Origin: QFNR01 sp043842855
GTDB lineage: Bacteria; Pseudomonadota; Gammaproteobacteria; Burkholderiales; Neisseriaceae
NCBI GenBank assembly: GCA_043842855.1
Contig: JBBPJF010000002.1
Span: 62,001-126,000 of the forward strand
Reading direction: 5' to 3'
DNA length: 64,000 nt
Shown piece by piece: positions 36,786 through 46,215 of this stretch. A program made the translations under genes and the position numbers. Under the pieces are notes generated by a model. That model worked only from the letters and a program-made list of their open reading frames with translations. It did no database searches and was not told where the DNA came from. Each line of letters opens with the position of its first letter. Within the stretch, counting starts at the first letter, position 1.

Positions 36786-37613
36786 ATGGAAGTTTGGCAG
36801 AAATCACACCATTTGCATAAGAGAGAGAACTGGTTTGCATTAAGTTTTGTTTTATGCATACACCTACTGTTGTTGATGGGGATAGGCTATTTGACACCCG
36901 TTCATTTACCGATAAAACGAATCGAATTCCAGTTAGTCAATTTAGAAAGTGCCAGGGTCGCTACCGAGAAGTCCATAACTCTAAAGCAGTCACAGGAAAA
37001 ATCGAGCCAAGTTTTACAAAGAAGGCGACTTGTCCCATCGCAAGCCCGGTCTACTATGCAATCATCTCGAATAAAAAATGGATCTGCCGGAATTCCCTTA
37101 AAGGGGAAATTACCTATTCATCCCTGGTTGAGCACCTCTTCCATAACGAATTTTAAAACCCAGCCTTCCTCTGGTGAAGAAGCTAAACAAATATCCCATA
37201 TTAACCAACTACCTAAAGCGCCGGTGACTGTACCTTTTGCAGAGAAAATTGATATAAAAGGTAATAAGGAAGTTAATTTGAAAACAATGAATTCGGGAAT
37301 ACAAGATACTTCTAAAGGGAGAGCGTTGCAAAAGGGTCCAACTTCGCCCGCTTCTATTTTAAGACAAACAGAACCTACGTATCCTATTGAATCAAGACGT
37401 AAAGGAGAGGCAGGAAGTGTACGGCTTAGGGTAGAAGTACTGGCAGATGGAAGAAAGGGCGACATTCAACTAGTTAAAAGCAGTGGTTATACAGCGCTAG
37501 ACCAGGCTGCCTTGAATACCGTTAGAAAAGAGTATCAGTTTAAACCAGCAATGAAAGATGGAAATGCTATTGTTTCTCGAGTGGAGTTTGAAGTTAAATT
37601 TATTTTGAAATAA
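36786..37613 (+). CDS. tonB: TonB energy-transducing protein
   Basis: TonB spans the periplasm and passes proton-motive energy to outer-membrane receptors for iron complexes. The 275 residues show the expected order: a short cytoplasmic N-terminus, one membrane anchor (about 17-37), a long polar linker (about 55-190, rich in Ser, Lys and Gln rather than the usual Pro-Glu/Pro-Lys repeats) and the C-terminal domain with EPTYPIESRRKGEAGSV, VLADGRKGDIQLVKSSG, LDQAALNTVR and the final YQFKPA. ExbB and ExbD are not in the window. It follows the exporter by 98 bases in the same direction and may belong functionally to the siderophore locus; I saw no Fur-box-like sequence in the gap. Confidence 0.85.
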   Translation: MEVWQKSHHLHKRENWFALSFVLCIHLLLLMGIGYLTPVHLPIKRIEFQLVNLESARVATEKSITLKQSQEKSSQVLQRRRLVPSQARSTMQSSRIKNGSAGIPLKGKLPIHPWLSTSSITNFKTQPSSGEEAKQISHINQLPKAPVTVPFAEKIDIKGNKEVNLKTMNSGIQDTSKGRALQKGPTSPASILRQTEPTYPIESRRKGEAGSVRLRVEVLADGRKGDIQLVKSSGYTALDQAALNTVRKEYQFKPAMKDGNAIVSRVEFEVKFILK

Positions 37614-37772
37614 GAATGAAGGAATGACTCCCCCATTTATAGTGCTAGACTACTGGATCGTTTCCTCGTGGGCAAACAGGTCATAGCAGGAAGTTTTTAA
37701 AAGTCCTGAAATTTCCTGAAATTAGCGGATTGCCTAAAGCTTTATGTGGAGCCCTAGAAATACTGAGCTCAT

Positions 37773-38687
37773 TCAGCGTTCTATCAGCTTAACTTCATTT
37801 AAAAATCGCCTACTAGCCCAGGCAGCTCCTGCTAAAGAAAGCAGAATGACGAGCCCTATCACCCCTAATACCTCAGGAATAGTGGGCAAGCGACGGGAGA
37901 TGGGTAGATTATAGGGTGCCAAAATAAGTTCTATTTTTCCAGAAAGATAAAAAATAACGCTACTACTCAATGCTATGCCCAGTACACTAGTTAAAATGCC
38001 TTGCCAGACAGCCTGATATAAGAAGGGGCGCCGAATAAAAGAGCTGGAAGCACCAAGTAAATGAGAAATTTCTATTTCATCTCGGCGAGCTAGCACTTGT
38101 AATTGGATGATGTTGTGAGAGATTAAAATAAATGCAAAGCTTAAGGACATTGCCAAGGTCAATAGGACTATATCCAATAGTTTTTTGATTTGATACAGAG
38201 CTTGAACCCATTGGGCCTCTAGTAGAACTTCTTTCACCCCCGGTAATTGTTGTAGCTCTAGGGATAACTGTTGGATAGCGGAGGGCTCAGATAGTGCTGG
38301 GGTAAGGACGAATGCATCGGGTAAAGGATTAGTATCCAAAAGTTTATTCCAATCATCTTGTCCTAACCATCTCGAGGTTTCAGTTAGAGCTTTCTCTTTA
38401 GATAGGTAGCGTACTTTTTTTATCTTAACATTACTCTTTAGAAGCATTTCTACATGAGCGATTTGCTTGGGAGTGATTTGTGTTTGCATGAAAACAGTAA
38501 TATCAGGATTGATGGTCAACTGGCGATAGACCGTTTCAAAAGCTCGTGTCGTCAGATATAAGGAAAAAGGAAGTGCAAGCGCCAATCCTAACATTATTAA
38601 GATGAGGATAGAAATTAGTGGTTGTTTTAGGAGATGGCGTATAGAAGTGTGTAGAGCAGTGAGGTGCTGATGATAAAGATGTTTCAT
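37773..38687 (-). CDS. ftsX: Cell division protein FtsX
   Basis: FtsX is the membrane subunit of the FtsEX complex, which couples division to activation of periplasmic amidases. In 304 residues it shows the FtsX layout: an N-terminal membrane segment after a short basic tail (about 22-45), a periplasmic domain with ITPKQIAHVEMLLK and VRYLSKEKAL, then three further membrane segments in the C-terminal half, with EIEISHLLGASSSFIRRPF between two of them. Its start overlaps the ftsE stop by four bases, so translation is coupled. It ends the ftsY-ftsE-ftsX unit; rpoH, which often follows ftsX in proteobacteria, is absent here, and the gene converges on tonB across 159 bases. Confidence 0.9.
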   Translation of the reverse strand: MKHLYHQHLTALHTSIRHLLKQPLISILILIMLGLALALPFSLYLTTRAFETVYRQLTINPDITVFMQTQITPKQIAHVEMLLKSNVKIKKVRYLSKEKALTETSRWLGQDDWNKLLDTNPLPDAFVLTPALSEPSAIQQLSLELQQLPGVKEVLLEAQWVQALYQIKKLLDIVLLTLAMSLSFAFILISHNIIQLQVLARRDEIEISHLLGASSSFIRRPFLYQAVWQGILTSVLGIALSSSVIFYLSGKIELILAPYNLPISRRLPTIPEVLGVIGLVILLSLAGAAWASRRFLNEVKLIER

Positions 38688-39337
38688 GTAGAAAACTTTC
38701 CTTCTCTTAGCCTGATGATACGCCGAGCATAGTCGGCCATAAGCGACTCATCATGTGCAGAAATAATGACAGTGGTTCCTGCTTTATGGAAAGAGGCGAA
38801 TAATTCCATTATATCAAGTGCATAAGATCTGTCTAAGTTAGCGGATGGTTCGTCTGCAATTAAGATCCCAGGTTGATGTACCACCGCCCTAGCAATACAT
38901 AAACGTTGCTGTTCTCCCCCTGACAAGGAAATAGGTGAATTCTTCTCCTTTCCTTCCAGGCCGACTTTGGCTATGGCTAAATTTGCCCGTTTGTGAGCAC
39001 TAATTTTATCGTATCCGGTAATGTAAAGAGGTAGGAGAACATTCTCCAGAACTGAGCGGTCATATAGTATCTTATGATCTTGAAAAATAAAACCAATATG
39101 TTGCCTAAGGAAACCTAGTTGATCATAATTTAACTGGTTCAAACATTGATTATTGAGCCATACTTCTCCCGAAGAGGCTTTTAAAATACCTGCAATAAGC
39201 TTCAGTATGGTAGTTTTTCCTGCCCCAGAATGTCCGGCAATAAAGATCATTTCTCCAGCTTTAATCGTGAAAGTAACATTATCGACCGCAATTTGTCCAC
39301 CGGGGTACTTCTTAGTAACTTGTTCGAATCGTATCAT
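38684..39337 (-). CDS. ftsE: Cell division ATP-binding protein FtsE
   Basis: FtsE is the cytoplasmic ATPase partner of FtsX. The 217 residues carry every ABC landmark: Walker A GHSGAGKTT (35-43), Q-loop FIFQDHK, signature LSGGEQQR, Walker B ILIADEPSANLD and the switch histidine in SAHDE. Length and the tight linkage to ftsX (four-base overlap) identify it over generic ABC ATPases. It lies 35 bases downstream of ftsY in the same direction. Confidence 0.93.
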   Translation of the reverse strand: MIRFEQVTKKYPGGQIAVDNVTFTIKAGEMIFIAGHSGAGKTTILKLIAGILKASSGEVWLNNQCLNQLNYDQLGFLRQHIGFIFQDHKILYDRSVLENVLLPLYITGYDKISAHKRANLAIAKVGLEGKEKNSPISLSGGEQQRLCIARAVVHQPGILIADEPSANLDRSYALDIMELFASFHKAGTTVIISAHDESLMADYARRIIRLREGKFST

Positions 39338-39372
39338 GATACTTGGCTTAGCTTCTCAGGTTCTACTTCTGA

Positions 39373-40524
39373 CTAATCTGAAAAAAATGCTTCCACAAAA
39401 TCTTGTGCTTTAAAAGGTTTGAGATCTTCAATTGCCTCCCCTACTCCTAAGTATAGAATAGGGATAGGCCTGTGTTGGGCAAGGGCAGCAACAATACCTC
39501 CCTTTGCAGTTCCATCTAATTTAGTAAGAATCAGTCCTGTTAATTGCAGTGCATCGTCAAAAGCAATAACTTGGTTAAGAGTGTTTTGTCCAATATTAGC
39601 ATCGAGCACGAGAATAATTTCATGTGGAGCATCTGGAAGTGCTTTTTGAATGACTCGCTTAACCTTCTTAATTTCTTCCATCAAGTGTAACTGCGTGGGA
39701 AGACGGCCTGCTGTATCCAGTAGAGCGATGTCTTTCTTTCTTGCTTTAGCGGCTTCTACGGTATCATAACAAACGGCAGCACAATCCCCTTTGTCCTGTG
39801 CAATCACTGTGACATTATTTCTCTGCCCCCAAGCAATTAGCTGTTCCTTGGCTGCTGCGCGAAACGTATCCCCAGCGCCTAAAATGAGGCTGTTACCTGC
39901 AGCCTGAAAATGGTGCGCTAGTTTACCAATGGTGGTTGTTTTGCCTGCTCCATTAATGCCAACCATCATTAACACACAGGGTTGATGCGCATGAGTTTTT
40001 AGTTCTCGTTCCAGAGGAGAAATCAGTTCCAAAAAGGCTTCTTTTAAGGCTAATTTAAGTTGTTGAGGATCCTTCAACCCCTTAAGAGTCAAGCGAGCGC
40101 GTACAGCTTCTAGCAATCGTTGAGTAGCTTGGAAACCCATATCAGAGAGTAACAGAACATTCTCCAATTCTTCGTATAATGACTCGTCGATTTGACCTCC
40201 ACCTAAAGCAGTCGCAAGAGATTTATTAAATTTATCTCTTGATTTTGCTAGCCCTTTCTTTAAACGCTGACCCCAAGTTTCTTTCAATTGGGGGGGTGGT
40301 GTATGGTGAGGCGAAGTCATAGAGGTTTCTTCTTTCGCCAAATCAAGCACTTCCTCAGTAGTAGATGAATCCAATGGGTCCCTATTTTCTGCGCTAAGAG
40401 GAGAATTAGGGCATGCGTTCACTTGTTGCTTGCTAACCTCAGAAAGCTCAGGGCAACTGGTTTCTGCACTATTTTTTTTCTCAGTCTCTTCAGGAGACTT
40501 CTTTTTTCTAAAAAATTTAAACAT
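39373..40524 (-). CDS. ftsY: Signal recognition particle receptor FtsY
   Basis: FtsY is the membrane-associated GTPase that receives ribosome-SRP complexes for cotranslational insertion of membrane proteins. The 383-residue product has an acidic, low-complexity N-terminal A domain (about 1-85), then the NG domain: a helical N part and the GTPase with GINGAGKTTT (about 190), DTFRAAAKEQL, DTAGRLPTQ, TKLDGTAKGG and the terminal GEAIEDLKPF. It is first in a minus-strand ftsY-ftsE-ftsX unit, an order conserved in many proteobacteria, and diverges from glyQ across 189 bases. Confidence 0.93.
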   Translation of the reverse strand: MFKFFRKKKSPEETEKKNSAETSCPELSEVSKQQVNACPNSPLSAENRDPLDSSTTEEVLDLAKEETSMTSPHHTPPPQLKETWGQRLKKGLAKSRDKFNKSLATALGGGQIDESLYEELENVLLLSDMGFQATQRLLEAVRARLTLKGLKDPQQLKLALKEAFLELISPLERELKTHAHQPCVLMMVGINGAGKTTTIGKLAHHFQAAGNSLILGAGDTFRAAAKEQLIAWGQRNNVTVIAQDKGDCAAVCYDTVEAAKARKKDIALLDTAGRLPTQLHLMEEIKKVKRVIQKALPDAPHEIILVLDANIGQNTLNQVIAFDDALQLTGLILTKLDGTAKGGIVAALAQHRPIPILYLGVGEAIEDLKPFKAQDFVEAFFSD

Positions 40525-40713
40525 GTAAATAATCAGTAAGCATGGATGTTACGGCGCTTATTTTAACCGAAAATATATGCTTACCCTAGAGCGTTATATT
40601 GGAGGAAACCTGGAGGGAGCTTGATTAAAATATTAATTAGTCAAAACCTTGCCAGGTAGATTGATTATAATGAGCGCAAGAATTTTTTTACTAACAGCAG
40701 AAGTTGAACTGTT

Positions 40714-41637
40714 ATGCTAACTTTTCAGGAAATTATTTTTAAGCTACAAACTTATTGGGCCTCGAAGGGATGCCTCATATTACAGTCATTTGATTTGGAA
40801 ATGGGAGCTGGGACTAGTCATCCCGCGACAACTTTAAGAGCCCTAGGTCCAGAGCCTTGGTATGCAGCTTATGTCCAGCCTTGCAGGCGTCCCAAGGACG
40901 GGCGCTATGGAGAAAATCCTAATCGATTACAGTACTATTATCAATTTCAGGTAGTGTTAAAACCTTCTCCAGCAGCTATTCAAGAATGGTATTTGGACTC
41001 GCTAAAAATGTTAGGGCTATCTCCGCGGGTTCATGACATTCGTTTTATAGAAGACAACTGGGAGAATCCCACATTAGGAGCTTGGGGCCTAGGTTGGGAA
41101 GTCTGGCTTAATGGAATGGAGGTTACACAGTTTACTTATTTTCAGCAAATAGGTGGCCAAGTTTGTTCTCCTGTATTAGGAGAAATTACATATGGCTTAG
41201 AGCGGTTGGCTATGTATTTACAGGGCGTGGAAAGGGTTTACGATCTGGTTTGGGGTAGGTTCCCAGGAGATCGAGTAATTACCTATGGCGATATATACCA
41301 TCAGAATGAGGTAGAGCAGTCTCAATATAACTTTGATTATGCCAACATCGATTGGTTATTGGCAGAGTTCAGTGAGTATGAACAGGAGGTAACTCGCTTA
41401 TTAGCAGTGGAAGAATCGAGCTTAGCTTTACCAGCTTATGAATTAATTTTGAAGGCCGCGCACGTATTTAACTTATTAGAAGCTAGAGGAGCTATATCAG
41501 TGACGGAGCGAGCAACTTATATAGCGAGAATTCGTCAATTAACCCGACAGGTAGCACAGAAATATGTTCAATCACGAGAAGCGTTAGGTTTTCCCTTACT
41601 GAATTCAGCTACTTCTCCTAGCTTGTTAGAGGGTTAA
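40714..41637 (+). CDS. glyQ: Glycyl-tRNA synthetase alpha subunit
   Basis: The alpha subunit of the bacterial (alpha2beta2) glycyl-tRNA synthetase carries the class II catalytic core that forms glycyl-adenylate. The 307-residue protein has the family's near-invariant N-terminus with FQEIIFKLQTYWASKGC and ILQSFDLEMGAGTSHPAT, then RRPKDGRYGENPNRLQYYYQ and FIEDNWENPTLGAWGLGWEVW. Length is typical. glyS begins one base after its stop, so the pair is co-translated. It diverges from ftsY. Confidence 0.95.
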   Translation: MLTFQEIIFKLQTYWASKGCLILQSFDLEMGAGTSHPATTLRALGPEPWYAAYVQPCRRPKDGRYGENPNRLQYYYQFQVVLKPSPAAIQEWYLDSLKMLGLSPRVHDIRFIEDNWENPTLGAWGLGWEVWLNGMEVTQFTYFQQIGGQVCSPVLGEITYGLERLAMYLQGVERVYDLVWGRFPGDRVITYGDIYHQNEVEQSQYNFDYANIDWLLAEFSEYEQEVTRLLAVEESSLALPAYELILKAAHVFNLLEARGAISVTERATYIARIRQLTRQVAQKYVQSREALGFPLLNSATSPSLLEG

Positions 41638-41638
41638 T

Positions 41639-43705
41639 ATGGAAAAACGCAGTCTACTGATTGAACTACAAACAGAGGAATTGCCACCACAGTCCTTACA
41701 AAACTTAGGATGTTCTTTTGCCAAATTTATTTTTGATGGTTTGAGGCAGGCAAATTTGTGTTCAAAGCAAGCAATTTATCGCTCATTTACTACTCCCAGA
41801 CGTCTAGCAGTGTGGATCAGTGAAGTCCAGGAGAAGCAGGCAGATCAAGAAAAAAGTAAGAAAGGGCCCGCGGTAGCTATTGGATTGGTAGAGGGGAATC
41901 CATCTAAAGCATTAGAGGGGTTCTTGAGAGCAAATGCTATTACTTTGGAGGATTTAACTGTAGGTAGAGACGGAAATCGAGAGTTCTACTACTATCGATG
42001 GGTGGAAAAAGGAGCTTCCTTGACAGAAAAGTTGCAGCTTATTTTAGAGGAGGCGGTAAAAAAACTTCCCATCTCTAAGCTGATGCGTTGGGGAGACCAA
42101 AAGCATAGTTTTGTGCGGCCACTGCATGGATTAGTTGTTCTATGGGGCAAGTCTATTGTGCCAATCCAGCTTTTTGGCTTGTTTGCAGGGCGGCAGGTAG
42201 AGAGTCACCGCTTCCTGGGCTCAGAAAGAAACTTTCTCCTGTCCGATGCGGATTCATATGAAAGTGCACTAGATGACCATTGGGTACAGGCAGATTTTGA
42301 TAAAAGGCGTGCCAGTATTCAAACTCAGTTGACACTTTGTAGTTCAGAATTAGGAGCTAACTACTTAGCTTCAAATGATTTATTGGATGAAGTGACCAAC
42401 CTAGTAGAGTGGCCTGTAGTGCTTACAGGTGAATTTGATAGTGAATTTTTAAAGCTTCCTCCTGAGTGTTTGGTCTTAACTATGCAGAGGAACCAAAAAT
42501 TTTTCCCCGTAGTTAATACAAGACAAGAGCTGAAGCCCTTCTTCCTAATTGTTAGTAATATAGTTTCGGAGGATCCTAAGCAAGTTATTTCGGGGAATGA
42601 AAGGGTACTTAGAGCGCGGCTCTATGATGCGGCCTTCTTTTATAAAGTAGACCAAAAAATCCCTTTAGATCAACGTTTAGTCCAGCTAAAAGGGGTAATT
42701 TACCAGCACAAATTGGGAACGCAGTATCAGAGGACTGAACGACTTGTAGAACTAGCTGGATATATAGCAGCAAAGTTGAACATCGATATTAAGCAAGCTA
42801 GACGCGCTGCCCAGTTATCTAAAAGTGATCTAGTCACTGAAATGGTAGGAGAGTTTCCGGAATTGCAAGGGATCATGGGTAAATACTACGCATTGCAAAT
42901 GCAAGAGCCATTATTAATCGCCGAAGCTATAGAGCAACATTATTGGCCCAAAGGTGCGGAAGGAGAACTACCCAATACTAAGCTGGCCAAATCGGTTGCT
43001 TTAGCTGATAAGCTGGAATGTCTGGTGGGGATCTGGGGTATTGGATTGATCCCTACTGGTGACAAAGATCCTTATGCACTAAGGCGTGCAGCCTTAGGAC
43101 TAGTTCGCTTATTACTCGAGCAGCCCTTAGATCTTAAGTGCTTACTTGAGTATACTTTCAGACTTTTTCCTGCAGGTATACTTGATCCGTCGACAGTGAC
43201 ACAGGTAGAAAGCTTTATACTAGCGCGTCTAGCTGTTTATTTGCAGAATCAATATGCTCAAGATGTAATTATGGCTCTTTTACATAGGCAACCCACACAG
43301 TTGTACAAACTACCCTCTCAGCTAGCAGCGTTGAAAAAATTCAAAGGCTTACCTGAAGCCAGTAGTCTGCTTGAAATGAATAAACGGGTTCAGAAGCTTT
43401 TGAAGAAAAGGTTAAGTAAAAAAAATCAAGTAGACACAACACTATTTATTCTGCAAGAAGAAACTAACCTCTATCAAAAACTTCAGGAAGTGAATCAAAA
43501 AATTCGAAAGGCTTTAGCTGACGGAGACGAACTAGCAGCCCTAATCGCTTTGTTAGAGCTTAAGCCTGAGCTGGAATGCTTCTTCAATCGCGTGCTGGTC
43601 ATGGCAGACGAGCCGAAAATAAGAGAAAATCGTTTAAATTTACTGCAAGAATTAGCAGAAGGACTTAATGCGATAGCAGATCTAGCTCGTCTCGATTCCA
43701 ATTAA
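41639..43705 (+). CDS. glyS: Glycyl-tRNA synthetase beta subunit
   Basis: The beta subunit recognises tRNA-Gly and is needed for aminoacylation with GlyQ. The 688-residue product matches GlyS throughout: LLIELQTEELPPQSL at the N-terminus, FTTPRRLAVW, LPISKLMRWGD, the central KSDLVTEMVGEFPELQGIMGKYYA and the HD-like LADKLECLVGIWGIGLIPTGDKDPYALRRAALG. The C-terminal anticodon-binding part is complete. It directly follows glyQ and ends one base short of the oppositely oriented TsaC/YrdC-family gene. Confidence 0.95.
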   Translation: MEKRSLLIELQTEELPPQSLQNLGCSFAKFIFDGLRQANLCSKQAIYRSFTTPRRLAVWISEVQEKQADQEKSKKGPAVAIGLVEGNPSKALEGFLRANAITLEDLTVGRDGNREFYYYRWVEKGASLTEKLQLILEEAVKKLPISKLMRWGDQKHSFVRPLHGLVVLWGKSIVPIQLFGLFAGRQVESHRFLGSERNFLLSDADSYESALDDHWVQADFDKRRASIQTQLTLCSSELGANYLASNDLLDEVTNLVEWPVVLTGEFDSEFLKLPPECLVLTMQRNQKFFPVVNTRQELKPFFLIVSNIVSEDPKQVISGNERVLRARLYDAAFFYKVDQKIPLDQRLVQLKGVIYQHKLGTQYQRTERLVELAGYIAAKLNIDIKQARRAAQLSKSDLVTEMVGEFPELQGIMGKYYALQMQEPLLIAEAIEQHYWPKGAEGELPNTKLAKSVALADKLECLVGIWGIGLIPTGDKDPYALRRAALGLVRLLLEQPLDLKCLLEYTFRLFPAGILDPSTVTQVESFILARLAVYLQNQYAQDVIMALLHRQPTQLYKLPSQLAALKKFKGLPEASSLLEMNKRVQKLLKKRLSKKNQVDTTLFILQEETNLYQKLQEVNQKIRKALADGDELAALIALLELKPELECFFNRVLVMADEPKIRENRLNLLQELAEGLNAIADLARLDSN

Positions 43706-43706
43706 A

Positions 43707-44270
43707 TTAACGGATTCTTTCGCCGGTCTCTAAATCAATGATTTGACTAGCATGCCTGTAAGCCCCAATTCTGCCTGGTAGGATTAGAACACGCTGTTTA
43801 AATCTTCGTCTGACCTCTTGTAGTGTTTTACAGGGTTTTTGTCTGTTCAGGTTAGCAGAGGTAGAGACAATAGCAGTACGCAGTTGGCGACATAAGCTTC
43901 TGGGAAAAACGTGGTCAGGGACGCGTATAGCTAGTTTTTTTTTCCTTTGTCCGCGCAGCAGAGGAAAAGTGGTAACTTTAGCTGGAACTAGATAGGTCTT
44001 AGCAGCTGGCCAGTTAGCTTCTAGACAGGCTTGTCTTTCTGTGGAGAGCGGTTGGACCAATGAATTAAAGCGAGATAATTGATCAGCAATTACTATCAGA
44101 CCTTTATCTATCCTTCTTTTTTTGAGTTGTAGCAAGTTTCGAATACCTTGCGGGTGATTAGGCAAGCTACCTAAAGCAAAACAAGACTCCGTGGGGTAAG
44201 CGACTATTCCACCGCATTTTAGATGGTACCTAGTTTGTTGTAGTAGAACTTGTGGAATAGCTTCATGCAT
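43707..44270 (-). CDS. tsaC: Threonylcarbamoyl-AMP synthase, TsaC/YrdC family
   Basis: The family makes threonylcarbamoyl-AMP from threonine, bicarbonate and ATP for the t6A37 modification of ANN-decoding tRNAs. The 187-residue protein is the short, single-domain form typical of TsaC. It shows GGIVAYPTESCFALG, LQLKKRRIDKGLIVIA with the conserved basic cluster, KKLAIRVPDH and AIVSTSANLNRQ. It faces glyS tail to tail with one base between stops. The length and motifs fit TsaC; the longer Sua5 form is excluded by size. Confidence 0.88.
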   Translation of the reverse strand: MHEAIPQVLLQQTRYHLKCGGIVAYPTESCFALGSLPNHPQGIRNLLQLKKRRIDKGLIVIADQLSRFNSLVQPLSTERQACLEANWPAAKTYLVPAKVTTFPLLRGQRKKKLAIRVPDHVFPRSLCRQLRTAIVSTSANLNRQKPCKTLQEVRRRFKQRVLILPGRIGAYRHASQIIDLETGERIR

Positions 44271-44371
44271 TGAGCTTATCTTTGGAGAAAGGGAACTAAT
44301 ATAGGCAAAAGCGTCTCAGTAGAGAGTCTGGTACAATACCCACTCGCAATAAACAGGTATTTTATAACAGA

Positions 44372-46213
44372 ATGGCAAGCGAACGATTATACTTTTTTCT
44401 AGTGAGTATTGGATTTAGCCTCCTTTCTGTACGCCTGGAGGCTCTCCCACTAGCTGATCAAAACATTGGGCTAAAGGAACAGGCCAAGCAGGCAAGATAC
44501 CAGGTTTATTTTCACTTTTACCCGTTAACAGCGCAAAAGCTGGATGCACGGGAAATAAGCCATTTAAGAGAGCTCTTTGACCAACACCTTTCTATTATGA
44601 AATTTCGTGTAGGAGAAGAGCTGGATAGAGAGCAGCAAGCTTATTTGGTTTTAGATACTCCGGAAGAAATAGGACAGATACTAAATACTGAGGGATATTT
44701 TTCTAGCCAGGTGGCTATAAAATCTAAAGATGAACTTGGGCAGCCGAGCTATGATATCCAAATTGGACTTCCAGCACCAGTGCGAGTAAAGAATAAAGTG
44801 GTGGTGCTTAGTGGTGCTATCGAAAAAGATCCCTCTTTACAGCAGTATTATCAGACTATCAACCGTAGTTGGAGGCTTGGTGTTGCACAGATTTTTAAGC
44901 AGGAATTATGGAATGATAGTAAGCAAAGTGCCTTGCGTGCTATCCAAAGAGAGCGATATCCTTTAGCGAATATCAAAGATTCCTATGCTCAAATTGATGC
45001 ACACAAGCATCAAGCTTTGCTACAACTAGAAATAGACAGTGGGCCGCCTATTCGATTTGGTGAAATTAAAATCTCTGGTGTGCAAAGGTATCCAGAACAT
45101 CTAGCTAAAGATCTGGCTGGTTTTAAAACAGGAGACTTTTTTTCAGCATCTGCTTTAACAGACTATCAAGAACGCTTGGAAAAAGACGGCCACTATCGGG
45201 AGGTGGATGTTGACCCCCAATTGGATCAAATACAAGCAGGCTATGTCCCTGTTATGGTTCAGTTAAAAGAACAACTTAAAAATAGTTTAAGCCTTGAATT
45301 AACGTATGATTCTGAAGATGGTCCAGGAAGTATTTTAAAGTATCAGTACTACAATTTTTTGAGAAGAGGCTATTTAGCTGAATTGATGGCTAGCTACAAT
45401 AAATATGAGCAGGAAGCCGATTTAGAGATTACACAGCCTAGGGATGCTTCAGGTCATTTTTTAACGGGAAAGACAGGTTATTTTCGTGGGATTAGAAATG
45501 GCCTTGATACCCGCCTATGGACGACTGGAATGTGGTATGTTCATAGTCGGAAGTCTTCGGAGCAGCGCTTAGGATTAGAATATTATGAAGAGAAACTAAA
45601 GCCGCGCAGGAATTTGTCTGACTGGAAAGCTAATAACATATTGTTACTTACCGGTGCATGGACACTTAATCGCATTTCTACCCCTTTAAGACCAGAAAAT
45701 GGTTATTATCTTTCCGCTAAAGTTGGTTCTACCATGGGTACCTTAGCTTCCTCCGTTGCCATGCAGCGCTATGAACTGGATATGGATTATTATTTAACTC
45801 CCTGGGCTAGGAAGTACGGTACTTTTTTATTAAAGCTACAACTGGGTTATGTGCACGCAAATGGAGCCAGCGAGGTCCCTGATGAACTTAAATTTAAAAT
45901 CGGGGGGACGGGATCAGTTAGGGGGTATGCAACAGAAAGTATTGGTAAGTATAAAGACGGCTACATTTTTGGCGGGAAAACTAAGCTTGCTGGTACTATT
46001 GAGTACCAAAAACCAATTAGTAAAGATTTTTCTCTAGCTTTTTTTCATGATTTCGGCGATGTAGAAGACCACTTCAAGAATATACGATTGAAGCATAGTA
46101 CAGGTGTAGGGCTTCGTTGGTATAGTATCTTAGCGCCTTTTGCTTTTGATGTCGCCTATGCGCATCAGAGAAACAAATTGGGATGGCACATTAACTTAGG
46201 CACAAGGTTTTAG
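44372..46213 (+). CDS. tamA: Translocation and assembly module outer-membrane protein TamA
   Basis: TamA is the Omp85-family outer-membrane half of the TamAB complex that helps insert certain outer-membrane proteins. The 613 residues comprise a signal peptide (about 1-26, ending near LEALP), POTRA repeats (about 40-280, e.g. GPPIRFGEIKISGVQRYP) and a C-terminal 16-strand barrel. The barrel carries the Omp85 lid-lock signature in GGTGSVRGYATESIG (about 511-525) and ends with an aromatic last strand, LGTRF. tamB starts two bases after its stop, confirming TamA over BamA. No lipoprotein or chaperone partner is adjacent. Confidence 0.9.
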   Translation: MASERLYFFLVSIGFSLLSVRLEALPLADQNIGLKEQAKQARYQVYFHFYPLTAQKLDAREISHLRELFDQHLSIMKFRVGEELDREQQAYLVLDTPEEIGQILNTEGYFSSQVAIKSKDELGQPSYDIQIGLPAPVRVKNKVVVLSGAIEKDPSLQQYYQTINRSWRLGVAQIFKQELWNDSKQSALRAIQRERYPLANIKDSYAQIDAHKHQALLQLEIDSGPPIRFGEIKISGVQRYPEHLAKDLAGFKTGDFFSASALTDYQERLEKDGHYREVDVDPQLDQIQAGYVPVMVQLKEQLKNSLSLELTYDSEDGPGSILKYQYYNFLRRGYLAELMASYNKYEQEADLEITQPRDASGHFLTGKTGYFRGIRNGLDTRLWTTGMWYVHSRKSSEQRLGLEYYEEKLKPRRNLSDWKANNILLLTGAWTLNRISTPLRPENGYYLSAKVGSTMGTLASSVAMQRYELDMDYYLTPWARKYGTFLLKLQLGYVHANGASEVPDELKFKIGGTGSVRGYATESIGKYKDGYIFGGKTKLAGTIEYQKPISKDFSLAFFHDFGDVEDHFKNIRLKHSTGVGLRWYSILAPFAFDVAYAHQRNKLGWHINLGTRF

Positions 46214-46215
46214 TC

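Noticed and set aside
36854..37156. 100-residue open frame on the + strand inside tonB
   Set aside because: It is an out-of-frame shadow of tonB with no family features or ribosome binding site.
39323..39330. TTCGAATC, reminiscent of a tRNA T-loop
   Set aside because: It lies within the coding start of ftsE and no acceptor, D-arm or anticodon structure surrounds it.
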